A DNA stretch of 36,839 bases from Clostridiaceae bacterium. GTDB lineage: Bacteria > Bacillota > Clostridia > Oscillospirales > Acutalibacteraceae. Both the position numbers and the translations under genes were made by a program. A model generated the notes under the pieces. It made no database searches, had not been told where the DNA came from, and was given only the letters and a program-made list of their open reading frames with translations. Positions 14,833-24,185 of the stretch are shown here, in pieces; the first letter of the stretch is position 1, and each line of letters opens with the position of its first letter. The DNA lies in NCBI GenBank assembly GCA_016285645.1, contig JAEERC010000006.1, forward strand, positions 1 to 36,839. The letters run 5' to 3'.

Positions 14833-15747
14833 TCACGGCAGACAGAAGCCCGCTGAACGGTAGATTTCATACCAGTCTTCACGGGTCAACTCAATCTGAG
14901 CGCCCGCCGCTGTTTCACGCATTCTTGCGGGGTTTACGGAGCCCGATATAAGCTGGATTTTCGCGGGATGTCTGAGAATCCACGCCGCAGCCAGAGCCGT
15001 GGGAGTTGAAGCGTATTTCTGCGCGAGTTCATCGAGTTTTTCATTGAGCGCGGGGTATTTTTCGCGGTCTCCTATGAACGGACCCTTGAAGAATCCGCCC
15101 TGGAACGGCGACCACGCCTGAATGGTGATTCCCTTTATACGGGTGTATTCGAGGGCGCTGCCGTCGTGCATAACCGATTCATCGTTTTTCATATTTACAT
15201 TCAGCCCCGAGGTAACAAGCCCCGATTCGGGAACGGAAAACTGAAGCTGATCGGCGATAATCCGCTGTCTGACGGCGGTTTTAAGCAGTTCAATCTGCAT
15301 GGGGTTGTGGTTGGAAACACCGAAATAACGCACCTTTCCCGCGCTTTCGAGCGTGTCAAACGCCTCTGCCACCTCCTCCGGTTCCATAAGCGAGTCCGGT
15401 CTGTGAAGCAGGAGAACATCTATATAATCCGTGTTGAGCCGTTTTAATGAAGCGTCCACGGAGTTTAAAATATGTTCCTTCGAAAAATCGAAAAAGCCCT
15501 TTCGTATTCCGCATTTTGTCTGAATTGTTATCTTTTCGCGCAGTGAGGGGTGCTCTTTTAAATAATCGCCGAACAGTTCTTCGCATTTTCCTCCGCCGTA
15601 GATGTCGGCGTGGTCGAAAAAGTCGATTCCGAGCCCGAGCGCCGTGTCTATAACCTCGCCCGCGCCGCTTTTCGCGTCTGTCAGGCGCATACAGCCCATC
15701 GCCACAGCCGGGGCGGGGAGTACTCCGCCGAGCATTATCTTTTTCAT
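14833..15747 (-). CDS. Aldo/keto reductase
   Basis: A 304-residue NAD(P)H-dependent oxidoreductase of the AKR superfamily (YdhF-like). The tetrad is visible: Asp and Tyr in FFDHADIYGGGKCEE (residues about 44-58), Lys in IQTKCGIRKG, and His in LLLHRPDSL. The region AWSPFQGGFF fits the phosphate-binding loop before the nucleotide site, and LISGSVNPARMRE lies at the usual C-terminal cofactor position. AAGGAGG lies upstream of the ATG at 15747. It follows the alpha/beta hydrolase by 15 nt in one operon. The substrate is unknown. Confidence 0.92.
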   Translation of the reverse strand: MKKIMLGGVLPAPAVAMGCMRLTDAKSGAGEVIDTALGLGIDFFDHADIYGGGKCEELFGDYLKEHPSLREKITIQTKCGIRKGFFDFSKEHILNSVDASLKRLNTDYIDVLLLHRPDSLMEPEEVAEAFDTLESAGKVRYFGVSNHNPMQIELLKTAVRQRIIADQLQFSVPESGLVTSGLNVNMKNDESVMHDGSALEYTRIKGITIQAWSPFQGGFFKGPFIGDREKYPALNEKLDELAQKYASTPTALAAAWILRHPAKIQLISGSVNPARMRETAAGAQIELTREDWYEIYRSAGFCLP

Positions 15748-15762
15748 ATTGTTCCTCCTTGC

Positions 15763-16422
15763 TTATTCCGGTATGACCGAAAGAATATAGTCCGCTATTT
15801 TCGTGCTGTTCATAATATAGCCCGAGTGACCCGCTTTCGGGAATATTTTCAACTGCGCTCCCGGGACAGTTTCTGCTATATGTTTTGTGTGCGACAGTTT
15901 TATAACATCTTTTTCGCCCGCCGTCACATAGGTCGGAACCGATATCGCGCCGAGTATTTCGTCGGTAATATCCGGCTCGCGCATCATTATTCTCATTTTG
16001 TCGCTGCGGTCTATGTGGCTCCAGAATTTAAAGAATTTCATCGGCAGGTCCTTTGTGCTGCCGGGGTTGAGACTCGCCCCGCTTACAATGAGAGCCGAGA
16101 GCAGGCCGGGATGGGCGGAAGCGAGAAGGATGCCGGTTATTCCGCCGTCGGAAAAACCGTAGAACACGGGCTTTTCCAGCCCGAGCTGTGTTATGAACTC
16201 GAACATATCTTGCGCCATATCCTCATAGTGCAGGTTCCTGACCCTGTCGCTTTTACCGTGGTCGCGCGTGTCCGGGCAGTAAACCGTAAAATGCTTTTCG
16301 AGCACTTTCACGGCGCTTTTGAATATTTTATGGGTCATACTGTTGCAGTGCGACATAACAAGCGGCCTGCCCGAGCCGGACTTTTCATAAAACAGGCGCA
16401 CGCCGTTTACCGTAACATACAT
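15763..16422 (-). CDS. Alpha/beta hydrolase
   Basis: A 219-residue serine hydrolase without signal peptide. The nucleophile elbow is GFSDGG (around residues 88-93), the oxyanion region is VMSHCNSM, and the Asp and His of the triad fit TAGEKDVIK and PKAGHSGY. The ATG at 16422 is chosen over the GTG at 16431 because GGTGGG lies 5 nt upstream of it. It is the first gene of a two-gene minus-strand operon with the aldo/keto reductase. The substrate is not predictable. Confidence 0.88.
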   Translation of the reverse strand: MYVTVNGVRLFYEKSGSGRPLVMSHCNSMTHKIFKSAVKVLEKHFTVYCPDTRDHGKSDRVRNLHYEDMAQDMFEFITQLGLEKPVFYGFSDGGITGILLASAHPGLLSALIVSGASLNPGSTKDLPMKFFKFWSHIDRSDKMRIMMREPDITDEILGAISVPTYVTAGEKDVIKLSHTKHIAETVPGAQLKIFPKAGHSGYIMNSTKIADYILSVIPE

Positions 16423-16445
16423 AATTCCCACCGCCTTTCAAATAC

Positions 16446-16474
16446 AATTTATCATAATTCAAACTGAAATACAA
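16446..16474 (-). promoter_or_regulatory. Promoter of the hydrolase/reductase operon
   Basis: On the minus strand TTGTAT (16474-16469), 17 nt, TAAATT (16451-16446), about 24 nt upstream of the ATG at 16422. Confidence 0.5.
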
Positions 16475-16521
16475 TCTTTTTTACAGAAAAGAAAAATGTA
16501 CATTATAAAGGGGAGTGCCGG

Positions 16522-19155
16522 ATGCGCAGACTCAGGGTGATAATCAGTATTCTTATGTGTCTGGTTACGGGCGGAAACTTTTTTCCGCAGATATGGAATT
16601 TTCTCAGAGCGGGAGACCTTGATATGATTAAAAACGACCACACAAAATCATTTGCTGCCGAATTCACCGAACTTGTGCCCTACGCGAACAACGACAGGGA
16701 CCGCCTCAGCTGGCAGGAGGGAATGGTCACGGGCAACGGCGAAAACGGAGCGGTCATTGCGGGTTCGCCCTATGGCGACACGATTATTTACCAGAACATT
16801 AATTTCATTATGCCCTCCGCCGACCCGAGATACACTCCCGACGAGGTCACCTCCCAGCTTGAGGAGGCGAGGCAGGCGGTTATAAACGGCGATGACACCT
16901 GGGATATCCACGGCAGAAACGCCTCGTATTTCTACGCCTTCCATCCCGGCCCCGTACTCAGGTTCAGCAGTCAGAAACACGCCTACGGCAGTTACATCCG
17001 CTGGATGGATTTTGAAACGGCTGAGGTCGGCGTGAAATATACCGACATTCTCGGCACCTGGGAGAGGGCGACCTTCTCCTCGAGGGAGGACAATGTAACG
17101 GTAACAAAAATAGAAAAATCCTCGCTCGGCGCGAAAATCAATATGACCCTCTCGCTCGACGACTGCTGGTCGTTAAGGGGCTTCGGCGGCGGTAACGAGA
17201 AGGATATGCGCTACAAGAAACTCGTTGATGAAAACGCGGATTACATAGCGCAGATAGCTCACTACCCCTCCTATGAGAACAGCGAACTCAAGGACGGCGG
17301 CTACTGCGGGCTTATAAGAGTCATAGCGGTCGGCGGCAAAAAAGAGAGAGTTGTGCTCGATGAGACAAACGACTCCGAAAACCTTGCGAAGGATAAAAAC
17401 CCCGCTGTAAAAATCACAGGCGCCTCAGCGGTTTATCTTATAGCGAAATCCGACCGCACCTTCAATATGGGCGCGTTTGAGGATTTTGAAGGTGCCGAAA
17501 AATACGCCCTTCTTGATGAACTGAATGAGTACACAAAATCAGTCGAGAATAAATATAAAACAGACGGCGTTTTCGATTATGAAAAGGCGCTTGCCCCTCA
17601 CGCGGAGAAGCAGTCCGCTCTTTTCAACACGGTAAAATTCGACCTGGGCGACGATGAAAACGAAGCGGTCGCAAACGAATATTTAATCCGGCTTCAGCGC
17701 GAAAGCGACACCCTTATTCCCGCCATGGTCGAGCGCGCTTACAACCAGGGCAGATATATCCAGATTTGCTGCGCGGGCACATCCTTCCCGCGGCTCTACG
17801 GAATGTGGACGGGCGAGTGGAACCCGGGCTGGCGCGGCATTTACACAATGGACGCGAATGTCAACCTTCAGTCCTCGGGTATGAACACGGGCAATATGTA
17901 TATCGCGGGCGAGAGTTATATCAAATTCGTTCTGAAGCAGATTCCCGACTGGGAGGAGAACGCCGCGAAAACCTACGGTATGACCGACGCCATACAGGTT
18001 CCCGTAAACACCGACGGCGACAGGGCTATGATGGTCGAGTACAACCGCTGGTATCCCTTCCAGTACTGGAACGCGGGAGCGAGCTGGATGCTGCTGCCGA
18101 TATATGAGTTCTGGAAATGCTACGGCAACAGGGAGATTGAGTATAACGGCGAAACGCTCGACCTTGAAAAGGATATCCTCCTGCCCCTGCTTACAAAACA
18201 GGCGAATTTCTGGGAGCAGATCTGCACCCCCGAATATTTCACGGATAAGGACGGCAATGCCCGTTATGAGCGCGGAAAAACCGCACTTGAAGAGGGCGAG
18301 AAATATCTTATTATTCCCTCATATTCACCGGAGAACGCGCCGCTCGGTTACAATTCGCCTATCACCGCGAACGCCACAATGGACATCTCCGCCGCCAAGG
18401 ACGGGCTGAGAATGACAATCGAAGCGGAAAAGGCGGTAAAGTCACAGGGCTGGGAGGAGAGAATCGAAAAATGGGAGGCGCTTATGAGCCTGCTTCCCGA
18501 TTACAAGTTCGATGAGAGCGGAGCGCTCTGCGAATGGGCGATGAACGAATACAGCGAAAACAACAAGCACCGCCACATAAGCCACCTCTACGCCGCCTGG
18601 CCCGCCTTTGAGACGCAGACGGATGAGCAGCTTGCCGCCGCCTGCAATCAGGCGATTGAGAACCGCAACCGCGAAAACGAGGGCGAGGACGACACCGCCT
18701 CCCACGGCTGGGTTCACAAGGCGCTTGTCGCGGCGCGCCTCAAAAACGCAGAGTCCGTTTACCATTCACTTTATATGCTTATGGCGGATAACCTCTACTA
18801 CACCTCGCTTATGACCGACCACTACACGCACGGCGGCTGGGGAGTGTTCTGCACGGACACGGCAATCGGAACGGTGGGCATTATTGATGAAATGCTCCTC
18901 TACTCAAACAGCGGCGTAATTGAAGCCCTGCCCGCCCTGCCGGACGAATGGAGCGAGGGCAGCATAAAAGGGCTCAGGGCGAGAACGAACGCCGAGGTTT
19001 CAATCGAATGGAATGAGTCAACCGTAAAAATCACCGTAACAAGCGACGAGGCGCAGACAATCGATGTGGGTGTTTACGGCGGAAAGACGGAAAAACTCAC
19101 CTTCGGAAAAGGCGAAATAAAAGAGATAATATTAAACAGACAGGTGAAACAATGA
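16522..19155 (+). CDS. GH95-like glycoside hydrolase, exported
   Basis: This 877-residue protein resembles GH95, a family known for alpha-1,2-L-fucosidases and L-galactosidases. An N-terminal hydrophobic segment (residues about 5-22) suggests export. Family landmarks are GNGENGAVIAG near residue 73, LYGMWTGEWNPGW near 423, SPENAP near 601 (holding the likely acid Glu) and HRHISHLYAAWPA near 681. The usual Asn-x-Asn active-site segment is present as DANVN, but its surroundings (YTMDANVNLQSSGMN) carry extra residues relative to the family pattern, so substrate specificity may differ. The ATG has GGGGAG upstream. Its stop overlaps the metallophosphoesterase start (ATGA), indicating translational coupling. 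Confidence 0.82.
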   Translation: MRRLRVIISILMCLVTGGNFFPQIWNFLRAGDLDMIKNDHTKSFAAEFTELVPYANNDRDRLSWQEGMVTGNGENGAVIAGSPYGDTIIYQNINFIMPSADPRYTPDEVTSQLEEARQAVINGDDTWDIHGRNASYFYAFHPGPVLRFSSQKHAYGSYIRWMDFETAEVGVKYTDILGTWERATFSSREDNVTVTKIEKSSLGAKINMTLSLDDCWSLRGFGGGNEKDMRYKKLVDENADYIAQIAHYPSYENSELKDGGYCGLIRVIAVGGKKERVVLDETNDSENLAKDKNPAVKITGASAVYLIAKSDRTFNMGAFEDFEGAEKYALLDELNEYTKSVENKYKTDGVFDYEKALAPHAEKQSALFNTVKFDLGDDENEAVANEYLIRLQRESDTLIPAMVERAYNQGRYIQICCAGTSFPRLYGMWTGEWNPGWRGIYTMDANVNLQSSGMNTGNMYIAGESYIKFVLKQIPDWEENAAKTYGMTDAIQVPVNTDGDRAMMVEYNRWYPFQYWNAGASWMLLPIYEFWKCYGNREIEYNGETLDLEKDILLPLLTKQANFWEQICTPEYFTDKDGNARYERGKTALEEGEKYLIIPSYSPENAPLGYNSPITANATMDISAAKDGLRMTIEAEKAVKSQGWEERIEKWEALMSLLPDYKFDESGALCEWAMNEYSENNKHRHISHLYAAWPAFETQTDEQLAAACNQAIENRNRENEGEDDTASHGWVHKALVAARLKNAESVYHSLYMLMADNLYYTSLMTDHYTHGGWGVFCTDTAIGTVGIIDEMLLYSNSGVIEALPALPDEWSEGSIKGLRARTNAEVSIEWNESTVKITVTSDEAQTIDVGVYGGKTEKLTFGKGEIKEIILNRQVKQ

Positions 19156-19991
19156 AACTTGAAAAATCAACGCTCGAAATCGTGCTTGAGCGCCCCGTAA
19201 AACTGCTTCATGTAACCGACACGCACCTGACCCTGGTCGATGAGCGCGACAACGAGCGCAAGCACGCGCTCGCAAAAAGGCTCCGTGACCCGGACAAGGA
19301 AAAATATCTGTGTGAGCAGCTTGACTACGCGAGGGAAAACTGCGACCTGCTTGTTCACACGGGCGACCTTATGGATTTTGTTTCCCACGCCAATGTTGAG
19401 AAAGCGCGCGAGGTGGTGTCGGATGAAAAAGTGTTTTTCATCGCGGGCAACCACGACTACTCACAGTATGTGGGCGAGGCGTGGGAGGACAAGGCGTACC
19501 GTATGAACAGCTATATGGAAATTGAGCGTATGGGCGGTCTCGGAGTGCCGATGCTTTTCAATTCCCGCGTTGCCGGCGGCGTGAACATAGTAGGCATTGA
19601 CAACAGTTATTATCTTTTTGAGGACTGGCAGATTGTCCGACTCAAAAAAGAGGTTGAAAAAGGTCTGCCTGTAATTCTCACTTTTCACGACCCGCTGTTT
19701 GAGCAGTCGCTCTATGATTATCACTATGAGCACTCGCCCGAGGACTGCACCTATATTGTGGGCTGCGATGAGGAGCATCTGCTTCGCTACAGCGAGTTCA
19801 GGGCATATCAGCAGCGCCCGGACGAGCCGACTCTCAGAATGATTGACTATATAAAGAGCGAGCCGTTGATAAAGGCGATACTCACGGGGCACCTGCATTT
19901 CAGTTTTGAGAGCAGACTTACCCCGACGCTCACCCAGTATGTAACGGGCGGCGCCTACGACGGCACCTGCCGCGAACTGACTATTGTCTGA
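19152..19991 (+). CDS. Calcineurin-like metallophosphoesterase
   Basis: A 279-residue cytoplasmic protein with all metal-binding motifs of the family in order: DTH (near residue 22), VHTGDLMDF (about 68), AGNHDYS (about 98), LTFHDPLF (about 177) and ILTGHLHFS (about 245). The start codon overlaps the GH95-like stop by four bases. The substrate is unknown. Coupling to a glycosidase gene suggests a phosphorylated or phosphodiester-linked glycan product, but that is inference. Confidence 0.88.
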   Translation: MKLEKSTLEIVLERPVKLLHVTDTHLTLVDERDNERKHALAKRLRDPDKEKYLCEQLDYARENCDLLVHTGDLMDFVSHANVEKAREVVSDEKVFFIAGNHDYSQYVGEAWEDKAYRMNSYMEIERMGGLGVPMLFNSRVAGGVNIVGIDNSYYLFEDWQIVRLKKEVEKGLPVILTFHDPLFEQSLYDYHYEHSPEDCTYIVGCDEEHLLRYSEFRAYQQRPDEPTLRMIDYIKSEPLIKAILTGHLHFSFESRLTPTLTQYVTGGAYDGTCRELTIV

Positions 19992-20020
19992 AAACCATCC
20001 CTTGTGAAAGGAAGATTCTT

Positions 20021-20488
20021 TTGGAAACGGTAACATTGAAAAAATCGCTCTCGTTTGACTGCCCGGACGGCTTTCACGTTATGAGCAGGGACGAGCTTAA
20101 AAAGCTTTATCTTGACAGCTACCGCAACAGGGCGGGCGTGTGGGATACTAAGCGCCACCTGATTGTTTCGGTTTTCCGCAACAAGCCGCTTAAACTGTTC
20201 TACAAAATGTCGGATGAAAAGGCGGCGGCCGACGGCATCCGCAATCTTTTCAGAAAGAAAATGCCCGAGTATAAGGAGGGCAAAAGCGTTGAAACGGCAA
20301 TAGCGGGGCAGAGGGCGAGCGGCTTTGACTACACCTACCGCGTAAAGGGAGTCGCGCAGGAGGCAAGCGTGTATGTGTTCAAACATAAAGGTTATGTTTA
20401 CACAGTATATTGTTACGCCCGCGCTCCGCTTACAAAGGATGACGCGAAAATTCTCCGCGGTATTCTCGACTCAATGCGGACTCTGTGA
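20021..20488 (+). CDS. 155-residue protein, PsbP/DUF1795-like pattern, function unknown
   Basis: No signal peptide is apparent. The sequence alternates strands and helices, with FDCPDGFHVMSRDELKK near the N-terminus and ASVYVFKHKGYVYTVYCYA near the C-terminus, ending in a helix. This recalls the PsbP-like fold seen in small bacterial proteins, but the match is by pattern only. TTG at 20021 is the start, with AAAGGAAG about 7 nt upstream. It lies 29 nt after the metallophosphoesterase and just before a terminator, so it closes the GH95 operon. Confidence 0.65.
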   Translation: METVTLKKSLSFDCPDGFHVMSRDELKKLYLDSYRNRAGVWDTKRHLIVSVFRNKPLKLFYKMSDEKAAADGIRNLFRKKMPEYKEGKSVETAIAGQRASGFDYTYRVKGVAQEASVYVFKHKGYVYTVYCYARAPLTKDDAKILRGILDSMRTL

Positions 20489-20503
20489 CACATATAATAA
20501 ATA

Positions 20504-20529
20504 ACCCGGCAGGAATTTTCCTGCCGGGT
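20504..20529. terminator. Bidirectional terminator
   Basis: A 10-bp stem ACCCGGCAGG/CCTGCCGGGT with an AATTTT loop lies between the convergent GH95 operon and the GH92 gene. The plus side is followed by ATCTTTCTGTTT. Confidence 0.75.
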
Positions 20530-20539
20530 ATCTTTCTGT

Positions 20540-22756
20540 TTAACCGGGTTTATCCGTCATTTCAAAAACAAGTTCTCCGCCCGAGGTCAGCGCTTCGTGG
20601 GTGATAAAGAAATCCGTTATTTTTTCGGAATCCAGTTTGACGGATGAAATATATATGTTTTTATCGCTGTTGTTTTTAACCGTGATTTTAAGTTCGTTTC
20701 CGTTTTCGAAGCGGATAACGGCTGAGTCGACACAAGGCGAGCCGATATAATATTTATCCGTGCCCGCGACGGGGTAAATTCCGATTGCCGAAAGCACATA
20801 CCAGCTGCTCAGCGTGCCGCCGTCGTCGTTGCCGTCAAGCCCGTCAATATCCGTGCTGAAGCGGTTTTCAAGAGTCCAGCGCACCCATTTCTGAGTGAGA
20901 TCCGCCCTGCCCGCGTCAATGAAAAGATAGGGCGTGTGTATGTCGTGCTGGTTTCCTATCCAGTAGCCCGCGCCGGGGTCAAGCGCCGCTCTCGAGGGCG
21001 AGGCGCTCTTCATGAATTTTTCAAGTTCCGAAACAAAGTATTCCCGCTGTCCGAAAAGTTCAATCAGCCCCTTCACATCCTGCTGGGCGCTCCAGCGCCA
21101 GTGGTTCACTCCGCCCTCGCAGAACGCCCTGAAATATTTTGTGCCGAAAATGTCGTCAAAGAACGAGGTGATAAGCGTTGTTACCTTCTGAAAACTTCCG
21201 TCCGCGTTTCTCGGCATAAACGCCTTGCTCTCATCATCCCATATATTTTTGTAATAGCCGGCGCGTTCGGAGAAAACAGCCGCCTCATCACCGTGACCGA
21301 GAGCCGCCGCCAGCCGCGCGAGAGCGTCGTTTTCCCACGAGAACTCAAGCGTTTTGGAAACGGAATAGCGGTCTATGACATCGTCGGGAATATACCCGTA
21401 TTCGTTGTAGGCGTTAATCTCGTTTTTGAGGTCGCCGTCGCCGATAAGCCCCTGCGCGCAGTCCGCCATATAGGAGTACGCCTTTTCGGCGTCAAAATCG
21501 AAGCCCTTGAAATAGCTTTCGGCAAGCACTATATTCGCGGGGTTGCCGAACATCGAGCCGGAATAGCCCGCGCCCATAGGCCAGCGGGGGAGCACTCCGC
21601 CCCTGTCCGCCATATCCAGCAGACTTTCAACGCAGTCGCGCTGAATGTCGGGAGCGATGAGGGAGTAAAGCGGATGGGTAGTTCTGCAGGTGTCCCAGAG
21701 CGACATGTCCGTTCTGTATGTATAGCCGTCAGCGGAATGAACCTGCTTGTCAAAGCCGAGATATTCGCCGTTTGAGTCGGTGAAATCCGTGGGCATAATC
21801 ATTGAGCGGTAGAGGGCTGTGTAAAAGATTTCCTTGATGTTGTCACCGGCGCTTATGTCAATTACCGAAAGGCGCTTTTCCCATTCATTAACCGTGCCCG
21901 CGAGCACCTCGTCAAAGCTTCCCGCAGCTTCCGTCTCAAGGTTTTCCCTCGCGTTTTCTTCGCTTATAAAACTTATGCCGGTTCTGAAATTGACCTCTTT
22001 TTCGCCGAAGGTCACGGTCGCTCCGGTATCGCCCGCCGTTATGGATTCGGGCTGTGAGTCAAACCTCGCGTATAAATAAACGGGCAGACCCTGATATCTT
22101 CCGCTGAATGTGCCGAAGAGCACCGCCTCAGCCGTAAGCGATTTTCCGTCCTCACCCACGGTGACGGCGGCGTTTTCAACTCTGCCCGAGCTTATGCAGG
22201 AGGAGGCGTCAATATATACGGCGGCGTCTTTTTCGCTGTTGAAGGTGAACCTGTAAACCGCGCAGTGATTTGAAGCGGTCATTTCGCACAGCGCCCCCGC
22301 CGCGGGCAGATAAACCCCGTAATAGCCGGGGTAAGCCGACTCGCTTTTGTGCGAATAGGCGAGGCAGGAGGGCTTTTTGCCGTTTACGCAGGGCGTTACG
22401 CGGAACATTCCGTAATCGCGCGCTCCCGTGCCGGAAAGGCGGCTGTGGCTGAAGCCGAGAATATGCCCGTGCTCATAGTAGTAGCCCGAGGTGTTTGTCT
22501 TGATTGCCGCCGTGCCGCCGACGGCGCAGGTGTCGGGCCCCACTCTCACGCATCCGAAGGGCGCGCAGGCGGCGGGGCTGAGCATAGCGCACGCCCAGGG
22601 AATTCCGCCCGTGCCGATGAACGGGTTTACATATTGAGTGTATTGCCCTGTCTGCTTTTCGGGCATCTCTTTTTTGATTACAAAGCCCGAGGAAACGCTC
22701 GAAAACAGCATTTCAACAGTCAGAAACAAAGATACTATCAAGCGCAGAATACGCAT
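20540..22756 (-). CDS. GH92 family alpha-mannosidase-like protein, exported
   Basis: This 738-residue protein has a signal peptide (core LRLIVSLFLTVEMLFSS) and GH92 landmarks through its length: YVNPFIGTGG near residue 42, GYYYEHGHILGFSHSRLSGT near 92, LWDTCRTTHPLYSL, PRWPMGAGYSGSMFGNPAN, GYWIGNQHDIHTPYLF and DGNDDGGTLSSWYV, then YYIGSP. GH92 enzymes are calcium-dependent exo-alpha-mannosidases that trim host N-glycans. The linkage acted on cannot be told here. GGAGG precedes the ATG. It is 28 nt downstream of the sulfatase and probably shares its transcript. Confidence 0.93.
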   Translation of the reverse strand: MRILRLIVSLFLTVEMLFSSVSSGFVIKKEMPEKQTGQYTQYVNPFIGTGGIPWACAMLSPAACAPFGCVRVGPDTCAVGGTAAIKTNTSGYYYEHGHILGFSHSRLSGTGARDYGMFRVTPCVNGKKPSCLAYSHKSESAYPGYYGVYLPAAGALCEMTASNHCAVYRFTFNSEKDAAVYIDASSCISSGRVENAAVTVGEDGKSLTAEAVLFGTFSGRYQGLPVYLYARFDSQPESITAGDTGATVTFGEKEVNFRTGISFISEENARENLETEAAGSFDEVLAGTVNEWEKRLSVIDISAGDNIKEIFYTALYRSMIMPTDFTDSNGEYLGFDKQVHSADGYTYRTDMSLWDTCRTTHPLYSLIAPDIQRDCVESLLDMADRGGVLPRWPMGAGYSGSMFGNPANIVLAESYFKGFDFDAEKAYSYMADCAQGLIGDGDLKNEINAYNEYGYIPDDVIDRYSVSKTLEFSWENDALARLAAALGHGDEAAVFSERAGYYKNIWDDESKAFMPRNADGSFQKVTTLITSFFDDIFGTKYFRAFCEGGVNHWRWSAQQDVKGLIELFGQREYFVSELEKFMKSASPSRAALDPGAGYWIGNQHDIHTPYLFIDAGRADLTQKWVRWTLENRFSTDIDGLDGNDDGGTLSSWYVLSAIGIYPVAGTDKYYIGSPCVDSAVIRFENGNELKITVKNNSDKNIYISSVKLDSEKITDFFITHEALTSGGELVFEMTDKPG

Positions 22757-22784
22757 TCGTCCATTCCTCCGCCGTTATGATTTG

Positions 22785-24113
22785 TCAGGTAAGCGTATAG
22801 TTTTTCGCGTATTTCTTTTCCCAGTTTTCCTCTATGGTCTCGCGCCAGCGAATCGCTTCTTTTTTCATCTCCCCGCAAAGTTCGGGCATCTCGTCCGCGA
22901 GGTTATTTTTTTCGCCGGGGTCGCTGTTCAAATCGGAAAGGAAGACCTCCGCCCGCGGCTCGGCGCTTTCAACAACTCTGCCGTTGAGCACCAGTTTGTA
23001 GTCACCCTTGCGTAAGGCTGTCTGCCCCTCCATTTCCCAGAAAAGGCTGTCGTGGCATTTTTCCTCACCGCCTTCGAGGAAGGGAAGAATGCTCTCGCCG
23101 TCGAGGTCATATTCGGCGGGGTCACCGCCGCACGCCTCTAAAACAGTCGGGAAAAGGTCGGTTGAGATGTGCGGCTTGTCCGATACTCCGGGCTTTATTC
23201 CGCCCTTCATATTTATAAGCGCGGGCACACGGATTCCGCCCTCAAAAAGGCTGAATTTGTGCCCCGTGAATTTTCCGCTCGAGCCACCGTAGTAAAAATC
23301 CTCGGTTCCGTCGAGCCAGTTTCTGCTCTCGCGCGAGGGTCCGTTATCGCTCTGGTAATAGATAATCGTGTTTTCCCTGAGCCCGAGTTCGTCGAGAGCC
23401 GCCGTTATTTCGCCCACGCCGTCGTCAACCGCGCTGAGCATAGCCGCCAGAATGCGTCTGTCCCACGGAAGGTCCGGGAAGCGGTCAAGGTATTTTTCGG
23501 GTGCGTGCATGGGATAATGCGGGGCGTTGTACGCGACATAGAGAAAGAACGGTTCGTCCTTATGCCGCTTTATGAAATCCACGCTTTTTCGTGTGATTCT
23601 TTCGGTTAAGTATTCGCCGTTCGCGTAAACCTCGTTCTCGTTTTCCCACAGGTCGTGAGTCGGGTTGCAGCCACCGTCCGCCATACCGTAATAGAATATG
23701 TGAGAATAGTAGTCGAGGCAGCCCGCGAGGAAACCGCTGAACTCGTCAAAGCCGTTGTCGTTAGGTCTGCATCCGGGCTTTAATCCGAGGTGCCATTTGC
23801 CGCAGATGCCTGTGGAGTAGCCGAGCTTTTTGAGTGCCGCCGCGATTGTGGGCACTTCGGCTGTAAGTCCGCTCGCTCTTCTGTGACCCGCGAGAATGGC
23901 GCGCACACCGGCGTTGGCGGGGTATCTGCCCGTGAGAAGGGCGGCTCTGGAGGGCGAGCATACGGGCGATGCCGCGTACATTGAACGGAACAGCATTCCG
24001 TCCTCCGCAAGCGAGTCTATGTTCGGAGTTTTCAGTTCTTCGGCGCCGAGGCAGCCGAGGTCGCCGTAGCCCTGGTCGTCGGTCATTATGAAAATAACAT
24101 TCGGGCGGCTCAT
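22785..24113 (-). CDS. Type I sulfatase, Cys-type formylglycine site
   Basis: A 442-residue sulfatase. The metal site begins IMTDDQGYGDLG, the modified Cys52 lies in VCSPSRAALLTGR (CXPSR), and later motifs include GKWHLG, APHYPMHAPEK, YYQSDNGPS and SLFEGGIRVP. The Cys must be oxidised to formylglycine. In anaerobes this is done by an anSME, and one is encoded divergently next door. ATG 24113 is chosen because GGGAGGAAGG lies just upstream. No signal peptide is seen, unlike the GH92 protein downstream, so desulfation may occur inside the cell. The substrate is probably a sulfated host glycan. Confidence 0.93.
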   Translation of the reverse strand: MSRPNVIFIMTDDQGYGDLGCLGAEELKTPNIDSLAEDGMLFRSMYAASPVCSPSRAALLTGRYPANAGVRAILAGHRRASGLTAEVPTIAAALKKLGYSTGICGKWHLGLKPGCRPNDNGFDEFSGFLAGCLDYYSHIFYYGMADGGCNPTHDLWENENEVYANGEYLTERITRKSVDFIKRHKDEPFFLYVAYNAPHYPMHAPEKYLDRFPDLPWDRRILAAMLSAVDDGVGEITAALDELGLRENTIIYYQSDNGPSRESRNWLDGTEDFYYGGSSGKFTGHKFSLFEGGIRVPALINMKGGIKPGVSDKPHISTDLFPTVLEACGGDPAEYDLDGESILPFLEGGEEKCHDSLFWEMEGQTALRKGDYKLVLNGRVVESAEPRAEVFLSDLNSDPGEKNNLADEMPELCGEMKKEAIRWRETIEENWEKKYAKNYTLT

Positions 24114-24128
24114 TTTTGCCTTCCTCCC

Positions 24129-24157
24129 TTGCATTATCGATATATTTTCATTATACT
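24129..24157 (+). promoter_or_regulatory. Promoter of the anSME gene
   Basis: TTGCAT (24129-24134), 17 nt, TATACT (24152-24157). The predicted start of transcription near 24164 leaves a leader of about 22 nt. Its -10 box overlaps the -10 of the divergent sulfatase promoter. Confidence 0.7.
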
Positions 24158-24177
24158 ATCGTTAAGAATAAAGTCAA
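24150..24177 (-). promoter_or_regulatory. Promoter of the sulfatase-GH92 operon
   Basis: On the minus strand TTGACT (24177-24172), 16 nt, perfect TATAAT (24155-24150), about 37 nt upstream of the sulfatase ATG. It shares bases 24152-24155 with the opposing anSME -10 box. Confidence 0.75.
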
Positions 24178-24185
24178 CGGGAATA

